Made by a program: the position numbers and the translations under genes
Shown: piece by piece, positions 18,706 through 27,290 of the stretch
Layout: each line of letters starts with the position of its first letter
Position numbering within the stretch: the stretch's first letter is position 1
Source: Streptomyces sp. Q6
Lineage (GTDB): Bacteria; Actinomycetota; Actinomycetes; Streptomycetales; Streptomycetaceae
Assembly (NCBI RefSeq): GCF_036967205.1
Contig: NZ_CP146022.1
Span: forward strand, 7,068,001-7,132,000
Reading direction: 5' to 3'
DNA length: 64,000 nt
The notes under the pieces: model-generated
Seen by the model: only the letters and a program-made list of their open reading frames with translations
Told to the model about the DNA's origin: nothing
Databases searched by the model: none

Positions 18706-19509
18706 TCACCCCATCGCGGACCGCAGGTACTTGGCCGTCGCCGGGTCGGCCGGGAGCAGCGTCTCCACGGCCAGCTCGGCGACGGTCACGTCCATCGGCG
18801 TGTTGAACGTGGAGATGGACGACACGAACGACAGCACGTGCCCGTCGTGCTCGATCACCATCGGCAGCGCGAAGAACGGCACGGGCTCGGCGGGCGCTTC
18901 CCCCGACTCCTCCGGGACCGGGTAGGCCGCCACCTCCTCGTACAGCTCCCGCAGCGCGTCCGACCGGGCCAGGGCGATCTGCCGCTCCATCTGGGCGAGC
19001 AGATGCCCGCGCCACTCGCGCAGGTTCCGGATCCGCGGCGCCAGTCCCTCCGGGTGCAGCGTGAGCCGCATCGCGTTCAGCGGGCCTTCGAGGAGGTGCG
19101 CGGGCAGCGACTCCATCAGCATCGCGATGCCCCGGTTCGCCGCGATCACCGTGTACGTCGCGTCGACGATCAGCGCCGGATACGGCTCGTACCCGCGCAG
19201 CAGCCGCTCCAGGCCCTCCCGCAGCGCGCCGAGCGAGGGGTCGTCGAGCGGTGTCTCCGCGTACCGGGGTGCGTAACCCGCCGCCAGGAGCAGGGCGTTG
19301 CGCTCCCGCATCGGCACGTCGAGGTGGTCCGCGAGCCGCAGGATCAGCTCCTCGCTCGGCCGCGAACGCCCCGTCTCCACGAAACTGATGTGCCGCGCCG
19401 ACGAGTCCGCGCGCAGCGCGAGTTCCAACTGGCTGACCCGCCGCTGCTCCCGCCAGCCGCGCAGCAGACGACCCACTTCCGACGTGTTCTTGCGCGCCGC
19501 AGTTGTCAT
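18706..19509 (-). CDS. XRE regulator with MmyB-like ligand-binding domain
   Basis: A 267-residue regulator. The N-terminal helix-turn-helix includes RRVSQLELALRADSSARHISFVETGRSRPS in two adjacent helices (about residues 23-52). The rest is the MmyB-like PAS-fold domain, recognised by PALIVDATYTVIAANRG. ATG 19509 is the natural start. Family members usually repress a nearby oxidoreductase gene in response to a small lipid-like ligand, but no such target is adjacent. The gene is divergent from the PCD gene at 19549, with only 39 bases between starts. Confidence 0.85.
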   Translation of the reverse strand: MTTAARKNTSEVGRLLRGWREQRRVSQLELALRADSSARHISFVETGRSRPSEELILRLADHLDVPMRERNALLLAAGYAPRYAETPLDDPSLGALREGLERLLRGYEPYPALIVDATYTVIAANRGIAMLMESLPAHLLEGPLNAMRLTLHPEGLAPRIRNLREWRGHLLAQMERQIALARSDALRELYEEVAAYPVPEESGEAPAEPVPFFALPMVIEHDGHVLSFVSSISTFNTPMDVTVAELAVETLLPADPATAKYLRSAMG

Positions 19510-19548
19510 GGGGAGACCGTAACCCGGCCGTGGTGGCACGCTGGGGGG

Positions 19549-19854
19549 ATGCCTACAGAACCGCTCTCCCAGAAGGACATCGAGGACCGCCTCGCCGAGC
19601 TCCCCGGCTGGTCGCTGGACGGCGACAGCATCACCCGCACCTACCGCCTGGGCAGTCACTTCGCGGCCACCGGCCTCGTCGTGCACATCGCCCAGACCCA
19701 GGAGGAGCTGGACCACCACTCGACCCTCACCCTCGGCTACGACACGGTCGGCCTCACCGTGAACACGCACGACGCGGGAGGCGCGGTCACCGCGAAGGAC
19801 TTCGAACTGGCCCACCGGGTCGAGGACTTGGCTCCCTCGCACGGGGCGGCCTGA
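19549..19854 (+). CDS. 4a-hydroxytetrahydrobiopterin dehydratase (PCD)
   Basis: A 101-residue pterin-4a-carbinolamine dehydratase, which removes water from the hydroxylated cofactor made by aromatic amino acid hydroxylases. The signature histidine pair is in ELDHHSTLTLGYDTV (His56, His57), with His74 in VNTHDAGG. GGGGGG upstream of ATG 19549 can serve as the ribosome binding site. No hydroxylase gene is nearby, and in many actinobacteria the physiological role of this protein is unclear. Confidence 0.9.
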   Translation: MPTEPLSQKDIEDRLAELPGWSLDGDSITRTYRLGSHFAATGLVVHIAQTQEELDHHSTLTLGYDTVGLTVNTHDAGGAVTAKDFELAHRVEDLAPSHGAA

Positions 19855-19903
19855 GTCACCGGTCGACACGACCCGAGCGCCGTTCCCGCGCTACGTTCGG
19901 GAC

Positions 19904-20627
19904 GTGCTCGACTACGACCAGGAAGCCCTCCGCTACGACGCGACCCGCGGCGGCGAACCCCGTGCGCGGGCCGCGGCCGACGCGGTCCTCGGCCTCGTCC
20001 CGCCGCAGGCCCGCACGCTCCTCGACGTGGCGTGCGGCACCGGCATCGTGACGCGCCTGCTGACCAGGCCGGGCCTGCGCCCCTTCGGCGTCGACCGGGC
20101 CGACGCCATGCTGCGGGCGGCGGCACCGCGACTCGACGGCGCGGTGGCGCGCGCGGACTGCCGCCGACTCCCTTCCGCGACGCCACGTTCGACGCCGTCA
20201 CCGCGATCTGGCTGCTGCACCTGCTCGGCGACGCGGCCCCCTCGTGGCCGAGGCCGCCCGCGTGCTGCGCCCCGGTGGCGTCCTCGTCACGACGGTCGAC
20301 AAGCACGCCGGGCACCTGGTCGGCAGCGACATCTGCGCCCTCGTCGCCCCCTACCGCCGGCCGCACCCCGCGGACGCGGCCGAAGTCGTCACGGCGTACG
20401 CCGCCGAGCACGGTCTGCGGCCGTGCGGTGCGGCGACGTTCGTGGGGCACGGGCAGGGGCGTACTCCCGCGCGGATGGCGCGGGAGGTGCGGGAGGGCCG
20501 GATCCACGCGGCGGGCGGCGCGGAGCCGGCGGACGCGCTCGACGCCTTGCCGGACCGTGAAGTGCCGCGCCAGGAACCGACGTTCACGATGTTGGCCTTT
20601 CAGCAGCCCTTTGAGTCGGACCTCTAG
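19904..20627 (+). pseudogene. Class I SAM-dependent methyltransferase, two apparent frameshifts
   Basis: The protein is spread over three frames. GTG 19904 starts a frame with the SAM-binding motif LLDVACGTGIVTRLL. The frame shifts by one lost base in the C run 20170-20172, which would restore RLPFRDATFDAV. It shifts again in the C run 20237-20241, which would restore AAPLVAEAARVLRPGG. Adding one C at each place gives a continuous methyltransferase of about 241 residues ending FQQPFESDL. Both changes are single-base losses in homopolymers, so a sequence error is likelier than decay. Its stop overlaps the stop of the minus-strand gene (CTAG). The substrate is unknown. Confidence 0.75.
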
Positions 20628-21241
20628 AGAGCGGCGAACAGGCCCGCCAGCGGAGCCGGGACGCTGTCCGGCGTGAGGGCCGCGGTGAGCACATGGCCGT
20701 AGCGGATCTTCCGGCCCTTCTTCGTGCCGAAGAAGCGGCGCAACTGCTGCTGCGCGGTGCGGTCGCGCTGCGCGGGCTGGCGCAGGAAGGTCTGGAGGGC
20801 CCGCAGGTCGCCCTCCTCGCGGACCAGCTCCTCGACGCGCGGCACACCGAGTGCCCGGATCAGCTCGTCCTCCAGGTCGGCGGCGCAGACGAAGAACCCG
20901 TCCTGCGCCGCGCGGGCCCGCTCCAGACCGCGGACGTAGAAGGGCAGCTCCCGCTCGTCGCACAGGCCCACCAGACGCAGGCCGAGGCCGGGCGGCCCGA
21001 GGAGACGCGTGAACCGGCCGACGCTCATCGCGCCGCCCATCGGCAGCACGCAGATCCCCTCGGCGGCCAGATCCCGGCCCCGGCGCGCGGCCAGCGCGTC
21101 GACCGCGGCGGCGTCGCTCGGCCCTTCGAGCAGCACGGCCACCCGGACGGGCAGCCGCACGGCCAGCTCCCGCGCGAGGTCGCCGGGTCCACCGGCCGCC
21201 CACGCGGTGACCGCGTCCCGGAACGCCCCCATGTCTGCCAT
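20624..21241 (-). CDS. TOPRIM-domain protein (OLD-nuclease-like C-terminal type)
   Basis: A 205-residue protein that looks like a free-standing TOPRIM fold. VAVLLEGPSDAAAVDALAA (near residues 33-51) carries the expected glutamate, and VGLCDERE (near 89-96) occupies the place of the acidic DxD motif but is not a strict match. A basic segment FFGTKKGRKIRYG near the C-terminus could contact nucleic acid. Related domains occur in OLD-family nucleases with an ATPase half, which is missing here. Nuclease activity is therefore uncertain. Confidence 0.7.
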   Translation of the reverse strand: MADMGAFRDAVTAWAAGGPGDLARELAVRLPVRVAVLLEGPSDAAAVDALAARRGRDLAAEGICVLPMGGAMSVGRFTRLLGPPGLGLRLVGLCDERELPFYVRGLERARAAQDGFFVCAADLEDELIRALGVPRVEELVREEGDLRALQTFLRQPAQRDRTAQQQLRRFFGTKKGRKIRYGHVLTAALTPDSVPAPLAGLFAAL

Positions 21242-21299
21242 GCGACGAGTCTCCCCTCCCGTGCGCCACGGCGGTAGCGGATTTCGGCGGGCCCGGCGC

Positions 21300-22292
21300 T
21301 CAGGCGGCGGCCAGGCGCTCCCGCTCGTCCGCCGTCAGCTCCAGCTCCACCGCGCCCAGGGTCTCCTCGATCTGTGCCACCGAGGACGCCCCCACGAGCG
21401 GGATCGCCGGGACGTCGGCGCCGATCATCCAGGCGAGGACGACCTGGTTGACCGTGGCGCCGGACGACTTCGCCACCTCGCGCAGCGCCGTCAGCCGGGC
21501 CTCCCGGCTGCCGTGGTCGTGCCCCGGGCCCAGCGGCTTGTCGGCGCGGACGTACGCGCCGGCCAGCAGCGGCGAGTACGCGACGAGCGTCAGGTCCGGC
21601 TCGGCGCGCACCATGCTGAGCAGGTTGCCGTCGGCCGTGCCGAGTTCGCCGTCCGGCGAGAGCTGGCTCGGCAGGTCCGTGCGGTGCCGGAGGTAGCTGT
21701 GCTGGTACTGGAGCACCTCGTAGCCGGGCAGTCCCTCGGCCCGCGCGATGGCCCGCGCCCGCTCCACCTGCCACGCCCAGTGGTTGGAGACACCGAGCAG
21801 CCCGACCTCGCCCTCGTTCACGAGCGCCCCGAACTCCCTTACCGTCTCAGCGAGTTCGACGTTCGCGTCCGGGATGTGCGCGTACAACAGGTCGAGCTTG
21901 TCCATACCGAGCCGCGCCTTGCTGCCCGCCACCGCCGACCGGATCGCGGCCGCCGACAGCCCCTCCGCGTTGTCGACGTAGCTCGTGCCCGGCGCGAGCG
22001 GCGCCGCGCCCAGCTTCGTCGCGATGACGACCTCGTCGCCGATGCCGCGACTGCGCCGCCAGTTGCCGAGGACGGTCTCGCTCTCGCCGCCGACGCTCCC
22101 GGTGTTCCAGAACGCGTAGTTGTCGGACGTGTCGATGAACGTGCCGCCCGCCTCGACGTACCGATCCAGGATCGCGAACGCCGTCTTCTCGTCCGTCGCC
22201 GTGCCGAACAGCATCGCGCCGAGGCTGAGCACGCTCACCTCGCGGCGCGTCGCCGGAGCGGTGCCGATGGTGCGGTACTTCATGCCGGTCAT
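21300..22292 (-). CDS. Aldo/keto reductase
   Basis: A 330-residue NADPH-dependent carbonyl reductase of the AKR superfamily, in the longer class with an inserted loop. The catalytic tetrad contexts are visible: DTSDNYAFWN (Asp, Tyr), ATKLG (Lys) and LYAHIPD (His). ATG 22292 has GAGGGGA upstream. It lies behind the minus-strand pair 22381-23348, about 88 bases away, so co-transcription is possible. The substrate is unknown. Confidence 0.88.
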   Translation of the reverse strand: MTGMKYRTIGTAPATRREVSVLSLGAMLFGTATDEKTAFAILDRYVEAGGTFIDTSDNYAFWNTGSVGGESETVLGNWRRSRGIGDEVVIATKLGAAPLAPGTSYVDNAEGLSAAAIRSAVAGSKARLGMDKLDLLYAHIPDANVELAETVREFGALVNEGEVGLLGVSNHWAWQVERARAIARAEGLPGYEVLQYQHSYLRHRTDLPSQLSPDGELGTADGNLLSMVRAEPDLTLVAYSPLLAGAYVRADKPLGPGHDHGSREARLTALREVAKSSGATVNQVVLAWMIGADVPAIPLVGASSVAQIEETLGAVELELTADERERLAAA

Positions 22293-22380
22293 GGATCGTC
22301 CCCTCGTCGGGCCCGGCGCCACCGTGCCGCGCGCCGGGCTTGCTCTGACAAGGAGTGAACGTGCTGAAGTGCACACGAAG

Positions 22381-22872
22381 TCAAGCGCGTGGGGAAGACG
22401 CCGGGTCGGGGCGGCGGGTGAACGCCATCGTCCAGTTCGACAGCCAGGTACGCCCCGCGTCGAGCGAGAACGCCTGCTCCCAGTGGGCGCTCGTCGCGCT
22501 GATCCCGGACCACACGAAGCGCACCCGCACGTCCTTCCCGTCGTGCGTGTCGTCGCCGAAGAACGCGCCGCGCCGCCCGTCGCCCTCGAACCGTCCGACC
22601 ACCGGCGGGAAGACGCGGCCCGAGCGCTCGGTGGCCCAGTTCAGCGACCACTGCCGGGCCTGCGGGTCGAACAGGCGCAGCGTGAGCGCCTTCCAGCCCT
22701 GCTCAGGAACGAGCAGCTCATCGATGTTCGCCGCACCGCCGAACAGGCTCCAGCAGCGGCTCGTCGCCCCGAACTCCTCCCACCCGCTGTCCGGGTCGAG
22801 GAAGTCGAGACGCCGGCGGTGCGCGACGTCCCAGTCGCCGAAGAAGAAGTCGAAGTCGTGGGCGGTGCTCAT
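22381..22872 (-). CDS. Conserved protein, DUF1579-like beta-barrel
   Basis: A 163-residue protein beginning MSTAHDFDFFFGDWDVAHRR. The FxGxW-type start and the alternating strand pattern (FGDWDV, WSLFGGAANIDE, RLFDPQARQWSLNW, GRFEGDGRRGAFFGDD) suggest a small lipocalin-like barrel related to DUF1579. No catalytic residues are recognised. The ATG overlaps the stop of the gene before it (ATGA), so the two are one transcription unit, divergent from the WYL regulator. Confidence 0.65.
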   Translation of the reverse strand: MSTAHDFDFFFGDWDVAHRRRLDFLDPDSGWEEFGATSRCWSLFGGAANIDELLVPEQGWKALTLRLFDPQARQWSLNWATERSGRVFPPVVGRFEGDGRRGAFFGDDTHDGKDVRVRFVWSGISATSAHWEQAFSLDAGRTWLSNWTMAFTRRPDPASSPRA

Positions 22873-23348
22873 GAGCGTCCTCCTGTGGTGCCCTCGGGCA
22901 GGGTGTCGTGCACGTAGGCGTCGAGGTCGGGCCGGTGCGGCGCGAGCATGTGACGCACCCAGGCGTTCCGCTCGTGCAGCAGCGGCGGCAGTTCCCAGAC
23001 GCAGCCGATCCACGGCTTGTCCGGCCGTACGAAGCGGGTCGGATCGGTGTCCGGGCAGCCGAGCGCGGGCTGACCCGCGGCCGCGCCCCGAAAGTGCAGG
23101 ACGTTGTCCCACACCCAGCTGTACGCGTTCAGGTACGCGCCGGTGTCGCCGCCCCGGTGCAGCACGACGAACGTCGCGGGCGGCGTGCCGTCGGGGTCGG
23201 GCAGCAGCTCGGGCAGGATCGCGTACGCCGCCTCGGCGACGTCGGGCGCGATGCCCGCCGGGTCGGCGGTGACGTGGTAGCGCTTGACGCGGCGGCCCGC
23301 CACCTCGATGGGCGGCGGCACCGTCAGCAGTTTCTCCTCGAAGGCCAT
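22869..23348 (-). CDS. Hypothetical protein divergent from WYL regulator
   Basis: A 159-residue soluble protein (MAFEEKLLTVPPPIEVAGRR to PEGTTGGRS). I do not recognise the family. It is rich in proline, tryptophan and histidine and has no signal peptide or membrane segment. It starts 20 bases from the 25-bp inverted repeat 23368-23392, and the WYL regulator starts on the other side. This strongly suggests that the pair 22869-23348 and 22381-22872 is its regulatory target. Confidence 0.65.
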   Translation of the reverse strand: MAFEEKLLTVPPPIEVAGRRVKRYHVTADPAGIAPDVAEAAYAILPELLPDPDGTPPATFVVLHRGGDTGAYLNAYSWVWDNVLHFRGAAAGQPALGCPDTDPTRFVRPDKPWIGCVWELPPLLHERNAWVRHMLAPHRPDLDAYVHDTLPEGTTGGRS

Positions 23349-23367
23349 GCCCGCACGTTAGGACCGC

Positions 23368-23392
23368 TTCACTGACATCCTGTGTCAGTGAA
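23368..23392. promoter_or_regulatory. 25-bp operator between divergent genes
   Basis: TTCACTGACA-TCCTG-TGTCAGTGAA, perfect 10-bp arms with a 5-base spacer. It sits centrally between the divergent starts at 23348 (minus) and 23444 (plus). It is probably the autoregulatory site of the WYL regulator and the operator of the divergent pair. Confidence 0.75.
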
Positions 23393-23443
23393 AACAGACG
23401 TCGTGACAGCTGACGCGTGCCGGTCCGTGCCCGGGACGGCGCC

Positions 23444-24412
23444 GTGAAGTCCAGCCGGCTCGTCTCGATCCTGCTGCTGCTCCAGACCAGGGGGCTGATG
23501 ACGGCCGCGCAGCTCGCCGCCGAGCTGGAGGTGTCCGTGCGCACCGTCTACCGCGACATCGACGCGCTGCACGCCGCCGGCGTCCCGCTGTACGGGGACT
23601 CGGGCCACGCCGGCGGCTACCGCCTGCTCGACGGCTACCGCACCCGCCTCACCGGCCTGACCACCGACGAGGCCGAGGCCCTCTTCCTCGCGGGCGCACC
23701 GGGCCCCGCCGCCGACCTCGGACTCGGCCCCGTCCTCGCGGCGGCCCAGCTGAAGGTACGGGCCGCGCTCCCCGCCGAGCTGCGCGCGCACGCCGACCGG
23801 ATCAGTGCCCGCTTCCACCTCGACGCACCCGGCTGGTACGCCGACGAGGACGCCGTCCCGCACCTGCCCGCGGTGGCGGCCGCCGTCTGGGACCGGCGCG
23901 TGCTGCACGTCGTCTACCGCCGCTGGCGCGAACCCACCGACGTGGAGCGGCGGTGGGAACCGTACGGGCTCGTGCTCAAGGCGGGCCGCTGGTACGTCGT
24001 CGCGTCGGCCGGCAGCGGCGCCCCGCGCACCTACCGCGTCGACCAGATCCTCCGACTCCACACCGGCGACGACGAGTTCGACCCGCCGGAGACCTTCGAC
24101 CTGGCCGCGTACTGGCAGGCCTACCAGGCGGACTTCCATCGACGCCTGCACGCGGGAGAGGCCCTGGTCCGGCTGGCGCCCGGCGCCGCCGACCGCCTCA
24201 CCGGGCCCGCCGCCCGCGCCGCGCACACCACCGGCACGCCCGAACCGGACGGCTGGACCCTGGCCCGCCTCCCCATCGAGTCCCTCGACCGCGCCCACGA
24301 CGACTTCCTGCGGCTCGGCGCCGACATCGAGGTGATCGAGCCGCTCGACCTACGGCGACGGATCGCGACCACGGCCGCGGCGCTGGGGAGGCTGTACGCG
24401 GGCGGCGGCTGA
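23444..24412 (+). CDS. YafY-type HTH/WYL-domain regulator
   Basis: A 322-residue regulator. The N-terminal DeoR/HTH_11 winged helix (RLVSILLLLQTRGLMTAAQL, residues 4-23, through SVRTVYRDID) is followed by a WYL domain, with RWYVVASAGSGAPRTYRVDQI in its core, and a C-terminal WCX-like region. GTG 23444 is taken as start; GTG 23417 is in frame and longer. The divergent 25-bp inverted repeat is the likely binding site. WYL domains sense ligands or single-stranded nucleic acid; the ligand here is unknown. Confidence 0.85.
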   Translation: MKSSRLVSILLLLQTRGLMTAAQLAAELEVSVRTVYRDIDALHAAGVPLYGDSGHAGGYRLLDGYRTRLTGLTTDEAEALFLAGAPGPAADLGLGPVLAAAQLKVRAALPAELRAHADRISARFHLDAPGWYADEDAVPHLPAVAAAVWDRRVLHVVYRRWREPTDVERRWEPYGLVLKAGRWYVVASAGSGAPRTYRVDQILRLHTGDDEFDPPETFDLAAYWQAYQADFHRRLHAGEALVRLAPGAADRLTGPAARAAHTTGTPEPDGWTLARLPIESLDRAHDDFLRLGADIEVIEPLDLRRRIATTAAALGRLYAGGG

Positions 24413-24523
24413 GCCCCGTAACTGTTCTCCGCACGGCGGCAACTGATCGACCCGCGGCGGCGACTGACGGAACGTAAGCCCTCGCACGTTCCCACCCGCA
24501 CGGTCCCACCCCCAGGAGCCCGC

Positions 24524-26401
24524 ATGCCCCGTCCGCACCGCCCCCACCGCAGACGCCGCCGTCCGCTGCTCGCCGCGACCGCCGCCGCGGCCCTGGCCGG
24601 AACCGGGATCGCCGTCCTGCCCGGTGACGACGCCTCCGCCGCCACCGCCCGGCAGGCCGAAGCGCTCGACCGCGGCCTGGTCAGCGTGCACACCGACGCG
24701 GGGAACCTGGTCACGTGGCGGTGGCTCGGCACCGACCCGGACACCGTGTCCTTCAACGTCTACCGCGCCGGTACGAAGGTCAACTCCACGCCCGTCACCG
24801 GCTCCACGAACTTCTTCCACTCCGGCGCGCCCAGCTCCGCCGACTACACGGTCCGCGCGGTCGTCAACGGCACCGAGCAGGCGGATTCCCCGCACGCGAT
24901 CCAGTTCCGCTCGGGCTACAAGGACGTACCGATCACCCCGCCCGGGGGCGGCACGACCCCCGACGGGGTGGCGTACACGTACGAGGCGAACGACGCGTCG
25001 GTCGGCGATCTCGACGGCGACGGCGTCCTCGAGTTCGTCCTCAAGTGGCAGCCCACGAACGCCAAGGACAACTCCCAGTCCGGCTACACCGGCAACACCG
25101 TCGTCGACGCGATCAAGCTCGACGGCACGCGGATGTGGCGCGTCGACCTCGGGAAGAACATCCGCTCGGGCGCGCACTACACACAGTTCCAGGTGTACGA
25201 CTACGACGGCGACGGCAGGGCCGAGGTCGCCATGAAGACGTCCGACGGGACGACCGACGGCAAGGGCGCGGTCATCGGCAGCTCGTCCGCCGACCACCGC
25301 AACTCCAGCGGCTACGTCCTGTCGGGCCCCGAGTACCTGACGATGTTCGACGGCGGGACCGGCGCGGCCCTGGGCTCCGTCGACTACGTCCCCGCGCGCG
25401 GCACGGTGTCGTCGTGGGGCGACTCGTACGGCAACCGCGTGGACCGCTTCCTCGCCGGTACGGCCTATCTCGACGGCGCCCGCCCCTCCCTGATCATGGC
25501 GCGCGGCTACTACACGCGGACGGTCGTCGCGGCGTGGGACTGGCGCGACGGGAAGTTCACCCGCCGCTGGACCTTCGACACCAACTCCTCGACGAACACC
25601 GGCAAGGGGTACGACGGGCAGGGCAACCACCAGCTCTCCGTCGCGGACGTCGACGGCGACGGCAAGGACGAGATCGTCTACGGCGCGATGGCCGTCGACG
25701 ACAACGGCTCGGGCCTGTGGACCACGAAGAACGGCCACGGCGACGCGATGCACGTCGGCGACCTCGACCCGTCCCGCGCGGGCCTGGAGGAGTTCAAGGT
25801 CGACGAGGACAGTTCCAAGCCGTCGTCCTGGATGGCCGACGCGAAGACCGGCACGGTCCTGTGGTCGACCCCCGCGAACGGCGACAACGGGCGCGGTGTC
25901 TCCGGCGACATCTGGTCCGGCAGCGCGGGCGCCGAATCCTGGTCGTCGGCCGAGTCGGGCATCCGCAACACCAAGGGCACGGTCGTCAGCACGCACAAGC
26001 CGTCCTCGACGAACTTCCTGTCCTGGTGGGACGGCGACACCACCCGTGAACTCCTCGACGGCACGCACCTCGACAAGTACGGCCCGTCCGCGGACACCCG
26101 CCTGCTGACCGGTTCCGGCGTCCACTCCAACAACTCGACGAAGGCCACGCCGTCCCTGTCCGGCGACATCCTCGGCGACTGGCGCGAGGAGGTCGTGTGG
26201 CCGACGACGGACAACACGGCCCTGCGCGTCTACTCGACCCCGGTCGAGACCAGCACCCGCATCACGACCCTCCTCCACGACACGATGTACCGCACGGCGC
26301 TCGCCTGGCAGAACACCGCGTACAACCAGCCACCGCACCCGAGCTTCTTCATCGGGGACGGCATGCCGACGGCACCACGCCCGACGATCACGACGCCGTG
26401 A
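24524..26401 (+). CDS. Secreted rhamnogalacturonan lyase, family PL11
   Basis: A 625-residue secreted enzyme that cleaves the rhamnogalacturonan I backbone of pectin by beta-elimination. The arginine-rich N-terminus and hydrophobic stretch to about residue 39 (ending DDASAATA) form a signal peptide. The mature part begins with the beta-sandwich opening of the family (LDRGLVSVHTDAGN) and continues as an eight-bladed propeller. The propeller has repeated calcium-binding loops such as DLDGDGVLE, DYDGDGRAE and DVDGDGKDE. No carbohydrate-binding module is attached. It is a single-gene unit with a hairpin behind it. Confidence 0.92.
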   Translation: MPRPHRPHRRRRRPLLAATAAAALAGTGIAVLPGDDASAATARQAEALDRGLVSVHTDAGNLVTWRWLGTDPDTVSFNVYRAGTKVNSTPVTGSTNFFHSGAPSSADYTVRAVVNGTEQADSPHAIQFRSGYKDVPITPPGGGTTPDGVAYTYEANDASVGDLDGDGVLEFVLKWQPTNAKDNSQSGYTGNTVVDAIKLDGTRMWRVDLGKNIRSGAHYTQFQVYDYDGDGRAEVAMKTSDGTTDGKGAVIGSSSADHRNSSGYVLSGPEYLTMFDGGTGAALGSVDYVPARGTVSSWGDSYGNRVDRFLAGTAYLDGARPSLIMARGYYTRTVVAAWDWRDGKFTRRWTFDTNSSTNTGKGYDGQGNHQLSVADVDGDGKDEIVYGAMAVDDNGSGLWTTKNGHGDAMHVGDLDPSRAGLEEFKVDEDSSKPSSWMADAKTGTVLWSTPANGDNGRGVSGDIWSGSAGAESWSSAESGIRNTKGTVVSTHKPSSTNFLSWWDGDTTRELLDGTHLDKYGPSADTRLLTGSGVHSNNSTKATPSLSGDILGDWREEVVWPTTDNTALRVYSTPVETSTRITTLLHDTMYRTALAWQNTAYNQPPHPSFFIGDGMPTAPRPTITTP

Positions 26402-26442
26402 GGACGTGACCGGCACGCCCTGAGAACGAGGTCACCCAGCGA

Positions 26443-26473
26443 GGCGGCCGGAGCTCGCCGAGCACCGGCCGCC
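26443..26473 (+). terminator. Hairpin after the PL11 lyase gene
   Basis: 9-bp perfect stem GGCGGCCGG/CCGGCCGCC with a 13-base loop, 42 bases behind the stop. Confidence 0.55.
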
Positions 26474-26535
26474 CCTGCCCAGACATGACGCGCGTGCGCC
26501 ACCGGTGTCGGAGTGGGGCGGGGCGGGCCGGGGGA

Positions 26536-26838
26536 TCAGGGGCGCCACTCCGCTCGGTGGCCGGGTCGGTGCCTGTACGTCTCAGCGATGAGGCGCAGCA
26601 CCTTCTCGGTCGTGCCGGCGGGCTGCTTGAGTGCCCATGCGATCAGCCTGGTCTTCGCGGTGACCTCTTCCAGTACCCGCATCGGATCATGTTCGGCGAT
26701 GTGGATTCCGGCGCTCTCGTCCGTGGCGCGGTCGACGGGGACGATGACGCGCCCCGACTCGTCGGCAACCACCGCGGCCCCGTCGTCGTCCCGCCGGTGG
26801 AGCCACCGACCCTGCGGCAGGAGCCACCGGCAGGTCAT
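26536..26838 (-). CDS. DUF6221 family protein (short copy)
   Basis: A 100-residue protein whose C-terminal half matches the DUF6221 pattern common in Streptomyces: HIAEHDPMRVLEEVTAKTRL (residues 46-65) and a tail ending HRAEWRP. The N-terminal segment of longer family members is missing; the protein begins MTCRWLLPQGRW. The ATG overlaps the stop of the small gene before it (ATGA), which supports this start and an operon of two. Function is unknown for the whole family. Confidence 0.7.
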   Translation of the reverse strand: MTCRWLLPQGRWLHRRDDDGAAVVADESGRVIVPVDRATDESAGIHIAEHDPMRVLEEVTAKTRLIAWALKQPAGTTEKVLRLIAETYRHRPGHRAEWRP

Positions 26839-26993
26839 CCATCAGCCGGGCCCGGGGCCGCACGCTCGGTGCCCGTCGCCTTCGCGGCGGCGTCGAAGTC
26901 GTACCAGGTGTCCCCGCCGCGGATCTGGCGGGGCGGTGTCTTCGGCTGCTTCGGCGGCACGGGCTGACTGTATGCGGGCGCGGGCGTAGTCAC
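26835..26993 (-). CDS. Small hypothetical protein (52 residues)
   Basis: A GTG-initiated 52-residue frame, proline-rich at the start, then GGDTWYDFDAAAKATGTE and a short tail. The WYDFDAAAKATG core has real protein character rather than the usual Ala/Arg/Pro shadow composition. Its stop overlaps the ATG of the DUF6221 gene by four bases, the normal sign of translational coupling. I do not recognise a function. Confidence 0.45.
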   Translation of the reverse strand: MTTPAPAYSQPVPPKQPKTPPRQIRGGDTWYDFDAAAKATGTERAAPGPADG

Positions 26994-27221
26994 CCCTCAT
27001 CAACTACGAGACGGCGAACGGCACGATCGTCCGCATCCCTCCCGGCCAAGCGGATCGGGCGCGGAGTCGCCGGGAGCATCCAGGTCATCGACACCGACGA
27101 CGGCGACGTCACCCGGCGACGCCGCTGGGTGACGTATCCCACAAGCCCCAACTGCCTCTCGCGTACAACCTTTTCGCTCCGTCGCCGATCAAAACGGTGC
27201 GGCCGCCCTGGCCGTGCGTGA
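26990..27221 (+). pseudogene. Remnant of a small unidentified gene
   Basis: Two protein-like pieces lie in different frames and appear to belong together. INYETANGTIVRIPPG starts near 26999, and AKRIGRGVAGSIQVIDTDDG starts at 27045 and continues to a stop at 27219-27221. There is no start codon before the first piece, because a stop at 26987 closes the frame. The join near 27041-27045 needs a shift of +1, unlike the other breaks in this window. It is a fragment of unknown origin. Confidence 0.25.
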
Positions 27222-27290
27222 TGTGGGTCCGCCCGTGATCCGTGACCGGTGATCCGCGTCCGCCCATCGACAGCGATACGGAGCCTCCTC

